The notes beneath the pieces were generated by a model, which ran no database searches, was not told where the DNA came from, and saw nothing but the letters and a program-made list of their open reading frames with translations. The position numbers and the translations under genes were made by a program. This document shows positions 54,820 through 63,082 of a DNA stretch of 64,000 nt, piece by piece. The number at the start of each line of letters is the position of its first letter. The first letter of the stretch is position 1. The stretch comes from Planobispora rosea (lineage in GTDB: Bacteria > Actinomycetota > Actinomycetes > Streptosporangiales > Streptosporangiaceae), in NCBI RefSeq assembly GCF_014648175.1, contig NZ_BMQP01000002.1:1-64000 (forward strand), in the 5' to 3' direction.

Positions 54820-56880
54820 TTGCGAGTCCTGGCCGTCATCCCCGCCCGTGGAGGTTCGGCGGGTGTCCCGCTGAAGAACCTGGCCGCCGTAGGCGGAACT
54901 CCCCTGGTCGCCCGCGCGGTGAAGGCCTGCACCCAGGCCGAGCTGATCGACGGGGTCGTGGTCAGCACCGACCACGCGGAGATCGCCGAAGCCGCCCGCA
55001 CCGCCGGCGCCACCGTCGTCGACCGGCCCGGTGAGCTGAGCGGGGCGACGGCCTCCAGCGAGTCGGCGGTGCTGCACGCGCTCGACCAGCTCTCCGTCAC
55101 CCCCGAGGTGGTCCTGCTCGTCCAGTGCACCAGCGCCTTCATCGACCCGTCCGACCTGGACGCCGCGATCGCGCGGGTCCTCGACGGTACGGCCGACGTC
55201 GTCTTCTCGGGGCTGGAGACGCACGAGTTCCTGTGGGACGCCGCGAACGCGACCATGAAGGGCGTCAACCACGATCCGGCGTTCCGTCCGCGCCGCCAGG
55301 ACCGGGAGCCGCACTACCGCGAGACCGGCGCGTTCTACGTGATGCGCACCGAGGGCCTGCGTGAGCACGGGCACCGCTTCTTCGGCTCGATCGCCGTGCA
55401 GCCGGTGCCCTCGCAGCACGCCGTCGAGGTGGACACCCCCGAGGACCTGGAGGTCGTCCGGGCCCTGGCGCCGTTCGTGGACCGGCCCGAGCCCATCGAC
55501 GTGGACGCGGTGATCACCGACTTCGACGGGGTGCACACCGACGACCGCGCCTACGTCGACTCCGAGGGCCGCGAGATGGTCGCGGTCAGCCGTACCGACG
55601 GCATGGGCATCTCCCTGCTGCGCCGCTCCGGCGTCAAGCTGATGATCATGTCCACCGAGCACAACCCGGTGGTCGCCGCCCGCGCCCGCAAGCTCGGCGT
55701 CCCGGTCCTGCAGGGCCTGACCGACAAGCGGACCGTGCTGCGCGACTGGCTGGCCATCGAGGGCCTGGACCCGGCGCGGGTCGCCTACGTCGGCAACGAC
55801 GTCAACGACCTGGGCCCGATGAGCGAGGTCGGCTGGCCGGTCACGGTCCCCGACGCCCACCCCAGGGTCCGCGCCGCGGCCCGGGTGGTGCTCACCCGGC
55901 CGGGCGGGGCGGGCGCCGTACGGGAACTGTGCGACCGGGTCCTCGCGGCCCGCCCGGAGATCGCCGAGGCCCCGGCCCACCGGACCGAGCTCCGACTGTC
56001 CCCGGTCGCCCGGCCGGTGCAGATCGGTGACGCGCTGGTCGGCTCGGACCAGCCGGTCTACGTGATCGCCGAGATCGGCATCAACCACAACGGCGACCTG
56101 GACATCGCGCGCCGGCTGATCGACGTGGCGGCGGACGCGGGCTGCCAGGCGGTCAAGTTCCAGAAGCGCACGCCGGAGATCTGCGTCCCGCTGGAGCAGC
56201 GCGACCAGATCCGGCAGACGCCGTGGGGCGAGATGACCTACATGGAGTACAAGATCCGCACCGAGTTCGGCGCGGACGAGTACAACGAGATCGCCAAGTA
56301 CGCCGCCGAGCGCGACCTGCACTGGTTCGCCTCGCCGTGGGACGTGCCGTCGGTGGAGTTCCTGGAGGAGATGAACGTCGTCACGCACAAGGTCGCCTCG
56401 GCCAGCGTGACCGACCTTGAGCTGCTGCGCGCCCTCGCCGCCACCGGGAAGCCGATCATCCTGTCCACCGGCATGTCCACGCTGGAGGAGATCGACCAGG
56501 CCGTGGAGATCCTCGGCACCTCCAAGCTGGTGCTGATGCACGCCACCTCGACCTACCCGCTCCCTCCCGAGGAGGCCAACCTCCGCACGATCGCCACCCT
56601 CCAGGAGCGGTACGGCGTGCCGGTCGGCTACTCCGGCCACGAGCGCGGCCTGCAGATCTCGCTGGCGGCCGTCACGCTCGGCGCGGTGGCCGTGGAGCGG
56701 CACATCACCCTGGACCGCACCATGTGGGGTTCCGACCACGCCGCCTCGCTGGAGCCCTCCGGCCTTGAGCACCTGGTCCGCGACATCCGCATCATCGAGA
56801 CCGCCCTCGGTGACGGCGTCAAGCGGGTCTTCCCGGGCGAGGAGGCGCCCAAGTCCCGCCTGCGCCGCGTCACGGTCTGA
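54820..56880 (+). CDS. Trifunctional nonulosonic acid enzyme: CMP-synthetase, HAD phosphatase, NeuB-type synthase
   Basis: 686 aa, three fused enzymes. Residues 1-225: CMP-acylneuraminate synthetase fold (IPARGGSAGVPLKN; the usual Lys after GGS is Ala14). Residues 228-375: KdsC-like HAD phosphatase with Asp234 and Asp236 (TDFDGVHT) and GNDVNDLG. Residues 400-670: NeuB-type synthase barrel (VYVIAEIGINHNGDLDIARR, KFQKRTPE, STGMSTLEE, RHITLDRTMWGSDHAASLEP). The C-terminal antifreeze-like SAF domain of ordinary NeuB is absent. Condensation, 9-dephosphorylation and CMP activation would give a CMP-nonulosonate in one protein, perhaps CMP-Kdn for a wall polymer. TTG start with AAGAGGAG ahead. Confidence 0.9.
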   Translation: MRVLAVIPARGGSAGVPLKNLAAVGGTPLVARAVKACTQAELIDGVVVSTDHAEIAEAARTAGATVVDRPGELSGATASSESAVLHALDQLSVTPEVVLLVQCTSAFIDPSDLDAAIARVLDGTADVVFSGLETHEFLWDAANATMKGVNHDPAFRPRRQDREPHYRETGAFYVMRTEGLREHGHRFFGSIAVQPVPSQHAVEVDTPEDLEVVRALAPFVDRPEPIDVDAVITDFDGVHTDDRAYVDSEGREMVAVSRTDGMGISLLRRSGVKLMIMSTEHNPVVAARARKLGVPVLQGLTDKRTVLRDWLAIEGLDPARVAYVGNDVNDLGPMSEVGWPVTVPDAHPRVRAAARVVLTRPGGAGAVRELCDRVLAARPEIAEAPAHRTELRLSPVARPVQIGDALVGSDQPVYVIAEIGINHNGDLDIARRLIDVAADAGCQAVKFQKRTPEICVPLEQRDQIRQTPWGEMTYMEYKIRTEFGADEYNEIAKYAAERDLHWFASPWDVPSVEFLEEMNVVTHKVASASVTDLELLRALAATGKPIILSTGMSTLEEIDQAVEILGTSKLVLMHATSTYPLPPEEANLRTIATLQERYGVPVGYSGHERGLQISLAAVTLGAVAVERHITLDRTMWGSDHAASLEPSGLEHLVRDIRIIETALGDGVKRVFPGEEAPKSRLRRVTV

Positions 56881-56954
56881 CGGTCCACCGGTCGTCCACC
56901 GGTCTGACGACCCGCCGGTCCGACGGTTCAGCGGTGCCCCGGCCGGGCCGTCCC

Positions 56955-56997
56955 GCCGGAGGTCCGTCGCCCGCCCGGCGACGGGCCTCCGGCGGTT
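56955..56997. terminator. Strong bidirectional hairpin
   Basis: A 19-base stem (CCGCCGGAGGTCCGTCGCC with its complement, one G-T pair) around CGCCC, between the convergent fusion enzyme and RtcB genes. Confidence 0.8.
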
Positions 56998-57021
56998 CCG
57001 CTCCCGTCCCGCGGCCGGGGC

Positions 57022-58575
57022 TCAGCCCTTGACCGTCAGCAGGGGACGCAATTCGACCACGGGGTCGGCGACCCCGGCCCGGCTCAGGCTCGAGACCACC
57101 GGGCCGATGTCCTTGTAGACCCACGGCGCCTCCTGCTTGAGGTCGCGGCGCCAGGCGGCCATCACGTCGGAACGGCGGGCTACGGCCGGGTCGCGGTGGT
57201 CGAGCGGAGTGACCACCCGGAACTCCCGCAGGAAGGCGTCCAGGGCCGCGTCGCTCGCGCGGACCGCCGCACCCCGCCGCACCCTGCGACCGGCGCCGTG
57301 GCAGGCGCTCGCCAGCGTCCGCGGGTTGCCCCGCCCGCGCATCACGTAGCTGGCCGCCCCCATCGAGCCGGGGACGATGACGGGCTCACCCCACATCGCG
57401 TACGGCCCGCCCTCCGCCTCGGCGTACCCACCCGCCGGCGTCGCGCCCTTGCGGTGCACGACCCGCTCGTCCCCGTACCGCCACAGCAGGTTGTGCGGGG
57501 CGTCGTACACCAGCTCCCCGTCCAGTTCCCCGCACTCGGCGGCCAGCCCGGCGCGCATCATCAGCGCGAGGAAGAACCGGTTGCCCACCGCGAAGTTCGC
57601 CGCGTTGCCGAACGCGTCGAGGTAGCGGCGCCGCGCCGGCTCCGAGCGCTCCCCCGGCATGATGGGGATGATCCTGTTGCCCGGGAGGGGGACCCCGCCG
57701 GGCCAGGCCGCCCGCGCCCGTTCCAGCCCCACGGCGTTGGCCCGCTGCCCCAGCGACAGGGAGCCGCTGTGCACCATCAGCACCACCTGGCCGAGGCCGA
57801 ACCCCCAGGCGTAGGCGGCCTGGCGGTCGTGCACGGCCGAGACGTACTGCAGCTCGGCGAAGTGGTTGCCGCCGCCGACGCTGCCGATGACGCTGTCGTA
57901 GCTGGTGCCGCCCGCGCTGTGGATCCAGTCCCGGAACGCGTCCGCGGTCGCGGCCGGACAGTGCGCTCCGTGGATCCGGCCGGGCGCCGCGTCACCGGGC
58001 CGCAGCGCCCTCCACACCCCGTCCGCCTGCGGCGCCCCGGGAGCGGACGGCGCCCCGGCGCCGAGCAGTCCCGGCAGCCCCTCGCGCAGGAGCGCCTCCC
58101 GCTGGACGCCGGACAGCGCGATGCGCCGGCCGCCCTCGAAGAACAGATGCCGCAGCCGGCGTTCCAGCGCGTCCAGCCGGGGACGCACCCGGTCGACGGT
58201 CAGCGACGTCGTCTCCAGCCTCATCCCGCAGTTGACGTCGTTGCCGACCGCCTGGGGGATGAGCACCCCGCGGGTCTGGAGCACCGTGCCGATCGGGATG
58301 CCGGCGCCTTTGTGGACGTCGGGGGTGAGCACGACCCGGTCGATCTCCGCCCCCGTGTGGCCGGTGACCGCGCCCAGCCGCTCCAGGGTGTCGGCGGTCT
58401 CCAGCACGGTGAGTATCTCGTCGACGGCGCCGGACTCGATGGGCACGTCGGTCCCGGCGCAGATGTCCACCGGGATGCCCCACCGGTTGGGCAGGTGGAG
58501 CCAGTCGTCGTCGGTGCGGACCAGTCGCGGGTCCTGCTGGGGCACGGCGGGGCCGTGCCGTCGGTGATTCGCCAT
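57022..58575 (-). CDS. rtcB: RtcB-family RNA ligase
   Basis: 517 aa. GTP/Mn-dependent ligase joining 2',3'-cyclic phosphate (or 3'-phosphate) and 5'-OH RNA ends. Metal and catalytic residues map as Asp113 and Cys116 (GNDVNCGMR), His238 (GGGNHFAEL), His269 (VHSGS), His361 (APHNLLW) and the guanylylated His426 (ACHGAGR), so it should be active. Differences: the VHSGSRGLG segment reads VHSGSLSLG, and residues 170-200 are an Ala/Pro/Gly insertion. GGAAGG before the ATG. No archease or RNA 3'-cyclase gene is adjacent. Opposite strand to the glycan genes around it. Confidence 0.93.
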   Translation of the reverse strand: MANHRRHGPAVPQQDPRLVRTDDDWLHLPNRWGIPVDICAGTDVPIESGAVDEILTVLETADTLERLGAVTGHTGAEIDRVVLTPDVHKGAGIPIGTVLQTRGVLIPQAVGNDVNCGMRLETTSLTVDRVRPRLDALERRLRHLFFEGGRRIALSGVQREALLREGLPGLLGAGAPSAPGAPQADGVWRALRPGDAAPGRIHGAHCPAATADAFRDWIHSAGGTSYDSVIGSVGGGNHFAELQYVSAVHDRQAAYAWGFGLGQVVLMVHSGSLSLGQRANAVGLERARAAWPGGVPLPGNRIIPIMPGERSEPARRRYLDAFGNAANFAVGNRFFLALMMRAGLAAECGELDGELVYDAPHNLLWRYGDERVVHRKGATPAGGYAEAEGGPYAMWGEPVIVPGSMGAASYVMRGRGNPRTLASACHGAGRRVRRGAAVRASDAALDAFLREFRVVTPLDHRDPAVARRSDVMAAWRRDLKQEAPWVYKDIGPVVSSLSRAGVADPVVELRPLLTVKG

Positions 58576-59097
58576 GTGGCCTTCCTGTGGGCTGCTGATG
58601 GAGGGGCCCGGTGCGGAAAGGGCGGGTCCCCCGGTCGACGGGCTCCGGATGAGCCCTGTGCACGAGCTCCGTCAACGAACTGCGTGGATGGACTCCGTCA
58701 ACGAGCTTCGGACGGGCTTTTGCGCAGGGGAGCCGGGATGCGATCCGGGCAGGCTTCGCGAACGGGTCGCGCCACCGCACCGATGGCGCGGAGAACCGGC
58801 GGGCACGCCGGACGGCGCGCCGGTGTCAGGACCGGCGGCGGACTCCCCGGGGTTCAGCAGCCGCGAGGTGGGACCAACGCTAACAGCGGCGTCCTGCGGG
58901 CCCAACCGGTTTTACCGTCCACGTCCCTCTACCGGCCCGTACCCCTCTACCGGCCCGTGGCCCTTGCCGCCCGCACCGCCGCACCGCCCGCGTCCCCGAG
59001 TGTTCACCGCCGCGTCCCGGCGCGTTCAGCCCGGACACTTCAGAGATCGCTACGGTTCAGGCGTCCGCACCCGTGCCGAGACCCGTGAGGGAAGAAC
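58576..59097. other. Non-coding region between rtcB and the family 2 glycosyltransferase
   Basis: About 520 bases containing both divergent promoters. It has two kinds of short direct repeat: ACTCCGTCAACGA-like copies around 58663-58705, and CCCTCTACCGGCCCGT at 58925-58940 and 58943-58958 (18-base period). I find no supported gene. Confidence 0.45.
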
Positions 59098-60027
59098 TTG
59101 ATCAAGCTGTCGGTCGTCGTCCCGGTGCGGGACGCCGAGCTCTACATCTCCGACGCGCTGACCTCGCTGGCCGGGAACGCGCACCGGGATTTCGAGTTCA
59201 TCATCGTGGACGACGGATCGGTGGATCAGACCGGGCAGGTCATCGAGGACTTCCGCGACGACCTACCCGGCCTCGTCGTGCTGCGGAACGAGACCCCGAC
59301 GGGGCTGGCCGACGCCCGCAATCTGGGGCTCTCGCTGGCCTCCGGCCGCTACGTGACCTTCATGGACGGCGACGACTGGCTCGCCCCCGGCTACCTCGCC
59401 GACCTGGTCGGCGCGATCGAGCGGCTCGGCTGCGACTTCGTCCGGGTGGACCACGTGCAGGCGGAGGGCCGCAAGCGGGTGATCCACCGGGCGCCGCTGG
59501 CCGTACGGGAGACCGTGCTCAAGCCGCGTGAGCACATCCTGCCCGCCCGGTCGAAGACCATGGTCGACTATCCCTACGCCTGGGCCGGAATCTACCGCCG
59601 CGACCTGGACGAGCTGCTGACCTTCCCGGGGCGCCTGCACACCGCCGAGGACCGCCCCTGGATCTGGCGGCTGCACCTTCAGGCGAGCTCGTTCGCGGTG
59701 GTCTCCCTGACCGGCCTCTTCTACCGGCGGATGGTGCCCGGCTCGCTGACCCAGATCGGCGACGAGCGCCAGCTGCACTTCTTCGACGCCTTCGAGCTGG
59801 TCTTCGACGACCTGCCGGAGGAGTTCGGGGCCAAGGCCGTCCGCCAGTTCTGCGCGCTGCTGGCCCACCATCTGGAGCTCGGCGAACGTTTCACCCCGGA
59901 GCTGCGCGCCCGTTTCGAGCGGCGGGGCGCGGACGCCCTGCGGCGGCTCCCCGCGGACCTGCTGGCGGCCACCAGGCTGGACCCCGAACGCGACGAGATC
60001 CTGCGCCGGCTGCTGGAGGCCCGGTGA
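59098..60027 (+). CDS. Family 2 glycosyltransferase
   Basis: 309 aa cytoplasmic GT-A enzyme. Nucleotide-sugar site LSVVVPVRDAELYISDALTS, FIIVDDGSVDQTGQVIEDF and the metal-binding FMDGDDWLAPGY; acceptor-side motif TAEDRPWIWRLH (ED-x-x-W). No membrane helix. The TTG start has GAGGGAAGAAC ahead. It is followed 70 bases later by the polysialyltransferase-like gene, so the two are probably co-transcribed for synthesis of a nonulosonate-containing glycan. Donor and acceptor are unknown. Confidence 0.9.
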   Translation: MIKLSVVVPVRDAELYISDALTSLAGNAHRDFEFIIVDDGSVDQTGQVIEDFRDDLPGLVVLRNETPTGLADARNLGLSLASGRYVTFMDGDDWLAPGYLADLVGAIERLGCDFVRVDHVQAEGRKRVIHRAPLAVRETVLKPREHILPARSKTMVDYPYAWAGIYRRDLDELLTFPGRLHTAEDRPWIWRLHLQASSFAVVSLTGLFYRRMVPGSLTQIGDERQLHFFDAFELVFDDLPEEFGAKAVRQFCALLAHHLELGERFTPELRARFERRGADALRRLPADLLAATRLDPERDEILRRLLEAR

Positions 60028-60097
60028 CCTGCCCACCACGACCGGAGTCCACGGCCCCGGCCCACCGGCCCGGACCGGCGACGAGCGGAGAAAACCG

Positions 60098-61441
60098 ATG
60101 ACACAGCTGTTCTACGCCTCGACGCTGTTCGGCGCGATGACGCTGGCCGCCGCACTGGACGAGGGCGTGTTCGGGGCGCACGAGGACCGCAGGATCCTGC
60201 TGGTCTCCACCAACGCGGCCATCCCGGAGATCACCCCGTCGCTGGACCGGGCGCCCGGCTTCGCCGCGCTGCGCCCGCGCTTCGACGAGGTGTGGTCGTG
60301 GAACGAGATCGTGGCGCCGCTGCACCCGTCGGACTGGAAGGCCCGGGTCGTCGAGGTGCCGATGATCGGCCGTCTGCTCCGTTCCCACCTGTCCCTGGAC
60401 GACGGCCCGGACGAGCTGATCGTGGAGTCCGTCGCGGTCCCCCCGGCGCGGACCATCGCCGGACTGATCCGGGACTGCCCGATCACGGTCTACTCCGACG
60501 GCCTGATGAGCTACGGCCCGACCCGTGACCCGCTGCCCACCGAGATCGCCGGGCGGATCACCCGCCTGCTCCACCTGGACCTGGTGCCGGGTCTGTCACC
60601 GCTGCTGCTGTCGGAGTACGGCGTGCCCGCGCGGATCATCGGGGATGAGGCGTTCCTCCGGGTTCTCACCGAAGTCTCCGCCGCATCGCAGACCGGCGCG
60701 GCGGGGAACGGCGCGTCAGCGAACGGGACCTCGGAGAGCAGCGCGCCGGAGAGCGGCCGGGCGATGATCCTCGGCCAGTACCTGTCGGCGCTCGACATCG
60801 TCACCCCCGAGGAGGAGACCGCGCTCCACGCGGACATGCTGCGCGGCCTGGCGGCCCGGGGATTCGGCTCCGTGCTGTTCAAGCCGCATCCGGCCGCCGG
60901 CCGCCGGCACGCGCGGGAACTGCGCGCGACGGCCGCAGAGCTGGGCGTCCGGCTCGACGTGGCGGACGGGACCGTCCCGGCGGAATCGTCCTTCGCGGCC
61001 CTGCGGCCGGAGCTGGTGGTCGGGTGTTTCTCCACCGCGCTGGTCACCGCCCGGCGCCACTTCGGCCTGCCGGCGGCGACCGTCGGCGGGGAGCTGGTGC
61101 TGGAGCGGCTGGCGCCGTACGAGAACAGCAACCGCATCCCCGTCACGATCACCGACGCCCTCCTGCCCCGCCTGGGGACCGACGGATCCCTGGAGGAACC
61201 CCCTGAGGCCGACCTGCCGGGCCTGGTCCACGCGGTCGGCTACTGCATGCAGAGCGACGCCTACCCGGACCTGCGCGGCACCGCCGAGGACTACCTGTCC
61301 GCCCACGGCCCCGCCCGCTACTTCAAGCGCCAGCGCCTGTCCGCCCTGGACCTTCTCCCCCCCACCCCGCCGTCCCTCGCCGCGGCGGTGCCCGGAACCC
61401 TCGGCCGGCTCCGCCGCCGGCTGTCCCGGGCACTGTCGTAG
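60098..61441 (+). CDS. Polysialyltransferase-like glycosyltransferase (PF07388 type)
   Basis: 447 aa. It has the bacterial sialyltransferase signature: SDG at 133-135 (VYSDGLMSYGPTRDP) standing for the (D/E)(D/E)G motif, KPHPA at 262-266 for the HP motif, and GCFSTALVT near 310 for the Ser/Thr motif. These bind CMP-nonulosonate in polysialyltransferases. A low-complexity Ala/Gly/Ser insert lies at 194-222. With the CMP-synthetase fusion next door it probably transfers CMP-Kdn or a related sugar onto a wall-polymer acceptor. GGAG precedes the ATG. Confidence 0.85.
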   Translation: MTQLFYASTLFGAMTLAAALDEGVFGAHEDRRILLVSTNAAIPEITPSLDRAPGFAALRPRFDEVWSWNEIVAPLHPSDWKARVVEVPMIGRLLRSHLSLDDGPDELIVESVAVPPARTIAGLIRDCPITVYSDGLMSYGPTRDPLPTEIAGRITRLLHLDLVPGLSPLLLSEYGVPARIIGDEAFLRVLTEVSAASQTGAAGNGASANGTSESSAPESGRAMILGQYLSALDIVTPEEETALHADMLRGLAARGFGSVLFKPHPAAGRRHARELRATAAELGVRLDVADGTVPAESSFAALRPELVVGCFSTALVTARRHFGLPAATVGGELVLERLAPYENSNRIPVTITDALLPRLGTDGSLEEPPEADLPGLVHAVGYCMQSDAYPDLRGTAEDYLSAHGPARYFKRQRLSALDLLPPTPPSLAAAVPGTLGRLRRRLSRALS

Positions 61442-61762
61442 GGCACCGGTGACGCGCCTCAGGCCGGGCGGGGCGCGGGTGCGCGGCGAGGCGCGATCAA
61501 CCCGGGCGTACGGCGACGGCACCCACCCGGGCTGATAACGCCACCGGTGCCGATCTCGACCACCTCGGCTTCGAGGGCCCGCATCTCGCCGAAGGCGTGC
61601 TCGCACAGCGCGATGCCCGCGCGGTGCCGCCCGCGGCCCGGTGTCGGACGGCGAGCCGGCCCTCAGCGGCGGATGCGCCAGGCGGCGAAGCGCTCCATGG
61701 CGACCACGACAGCCTCCGCCGGGAACGGTGTGGAGCGAATATCCCGTCGTGCTCCCCCGGAC
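61442..61762. other. Non-coding region between convergent glycosyltransferase genes
   Basis: About 320 bases. A minus-strand fragment near 61560-61615 reads as protein-like (CEHAFGEMRALEAEVVEIGT) without start or continuity, possibly a gene remnant. No clear hairpin or other feature. Confidence 0.3.
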
Positions 61763-63082
61763 TCACCCCAGTGCCTTCAGGTAGCGGCGCATCCGACGCT
61801 TGGCCCGGTAGCCGACGCGCAGCACCTTGGGCGGCACCTCGACGCGGAGCCGGGCGCGGCGGCGGGCGGCGGCGTGCTGCGGGCCGTCGAGCAGTGAGCG
61901 GGCCGGTTCGAGGCGGCCCGAGCGGGCCTGGCCGACGAGGGTGACCAGCCTGCTCGCCCAGTCGTTCTCCGAGCCGGCGTGGAAGTAGTTGGCCCGGCAC
62001 CATTCCGCGTCCGGGGTGTGGAAACGTCCCTGGGACAGGTCGTCGAGGGTGCCGAGCACGCCGCTGCCCTCGAAGACCAGATTGATCATTTCGGCGCTGA
62101 CCCCGAAGTCCGAGAGCACCAGCAGCGGAACGGACTGGGCGATCGCCTCCAGCGCCGCGGTGGAGCTGACCGTGACGAACCCGGCCGCGTGGGCCAGGTG
62201 CTCGTGCATCGGCCCCACCGCGAAGCGGAGCGCGTCCTCGCTCCCGCCCAGCTCCCGCCAGAGGCGCTGGTAGTGGTGGCGCTCGTTGTGCGTCTGCCGT
62301 TCCCCGTCCAGCGCGCGGAGCTTGACCACCACGTCCAGGTCCGGTCGCCGTCCCGCCAGTTCGGCCAGGGAGGCCAGGATGCGCTCGCGCTCCTCGCGCC
62401 GCTTGGGCACCTTGGCCTGGGTGGCGAAGACGATCCGGTTGCGCGGCCCGGTGACGGGGACCTCGCCGCTCTCGTGCAGGAAGGGCAGGCGGGCCAGCCC
62501 CACCTGACCGCCGCCGCCCAGCCGCCGCCCGACCTCCGTGAACTCCCGCACCTCCCGCCCGCTGTGCAGCACGAACAGCTCGCATCCGCTCCGGAACAGC
62601 CAGGCCTTCTCCGTCGCCGGGATCGAGACGCCGGGCAGTCCGGAGACGAACACCGGTCTCGGCGACAGACCCGCGAGCACGTCCGCGGCCAGGATGTCCA
62701 CCACGGGTCCGGTACAGGCCAGCAGGATCGCGTCGGGCCGGAATCGCTCGGCCGTACGGCGCAGCGCCCGAGCCGACAACACCGGCGGGTCGCCCGCCTG
62801 CGCCCCGGGCCCGCCTCCGGCCTGCGCCCCGGGCCCGCCTCCGCCCTGCGCCCCGGGCCCGCCTCCGCCCTGCGCCCCGGGCCCGCCTCCGCCCTGCGCC
62901 TCGGGCGCGGCCGGGCGGAACCACGGCGCCCCCGCCACGGCGGCGTGGATCTGCGCCGGGGACGGTGTGATGGGTGTGCGGATCACCGCCAGCTCCGTCG
63001 TGCATCCCTCGGGCAGGTCACCCAGCAGGCAGGCGGCCCACTTCAGGTAGGAATCCGAGTCGGCCACGGCCAGGACTTTCAA
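61763..63082 (-). CDS. DUF6716-type putative glycosyltransferase
   Basis: 439 aa. A GT-B-like layout: N-terminal strand LKVLAVADSDSYLKWAACLL, a Gly/Pro/Ala/Gln linker (about 85-125) made by a 24-base tandem repeat, then RPDAILLACTGPVVDILAAD, a middle IVFATQAKVPKRREERERIL, and VTVSSTAALEAIAQSVPLLV, the Ser/Thr-rich donor-site loop of polysialyl- and CDP-glycerol-type transferases. I associate this with DUF6716, found beside nonulosonate genes in actinomycetes. The TTG start overlaps the upstream stop (TTGA) and has GGAG ahead. Confidence 0.8.
   Translation of the reverse strand: MKVLAVADSDSYLKWAACLLGDLPEGCTTELAVIRTPITPSPAQIHAAVAGAPWFRPAAPEAQGGGGPGAQGGGGPGAQGGGGPGAQAGGGPGAQAGDPPVLSARALRRTAERFRPDAILLACTGPVVDILAADVLAGLSPRPVFVSGLPGVSIPATEKAWLFRSGCELFVLHSGREVREFTEVGRRLGGGGQVGLARLPFLHESGEVPVTGPRNRIVFATQAKVPKRREERERILASLAELAGRRPDLDVVVKLRALDGERQTHNERHHYQRLWRELGGSEDALRFAVGPMHEHLAHAAGFVTVSSTAALEAIAQSVPLLVLSDFGVSAEMINLVFEGSGVLGTLDDLSQGRFHTPDAEWCRANYFHAGSENDWASRLVTLVGQARSGRLEPARSLLDGPQHAAARRRARLRVEVPPKVLRVGYRAKRRMRRYLKALG
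62797..62892 (+). repeat. 24-base tandem repeat in the DUF6716-type gene
   Basis: Four copies of CCTGCGCCCCGGGCCCGCCT plus CCGC/CCGG, with a decayed fifth, encode GGGPGAQ repeats. The array is in frame and probably varies in copy number between strains. Confidence 0.9.

Noticed and set aside
62797-62892. A 24-base repeat array as a possible CRISPR
   Set aside because: Copies are contiguous with no spacers, in frame, and encode a Gly/Pro/Ala/Gln linker.
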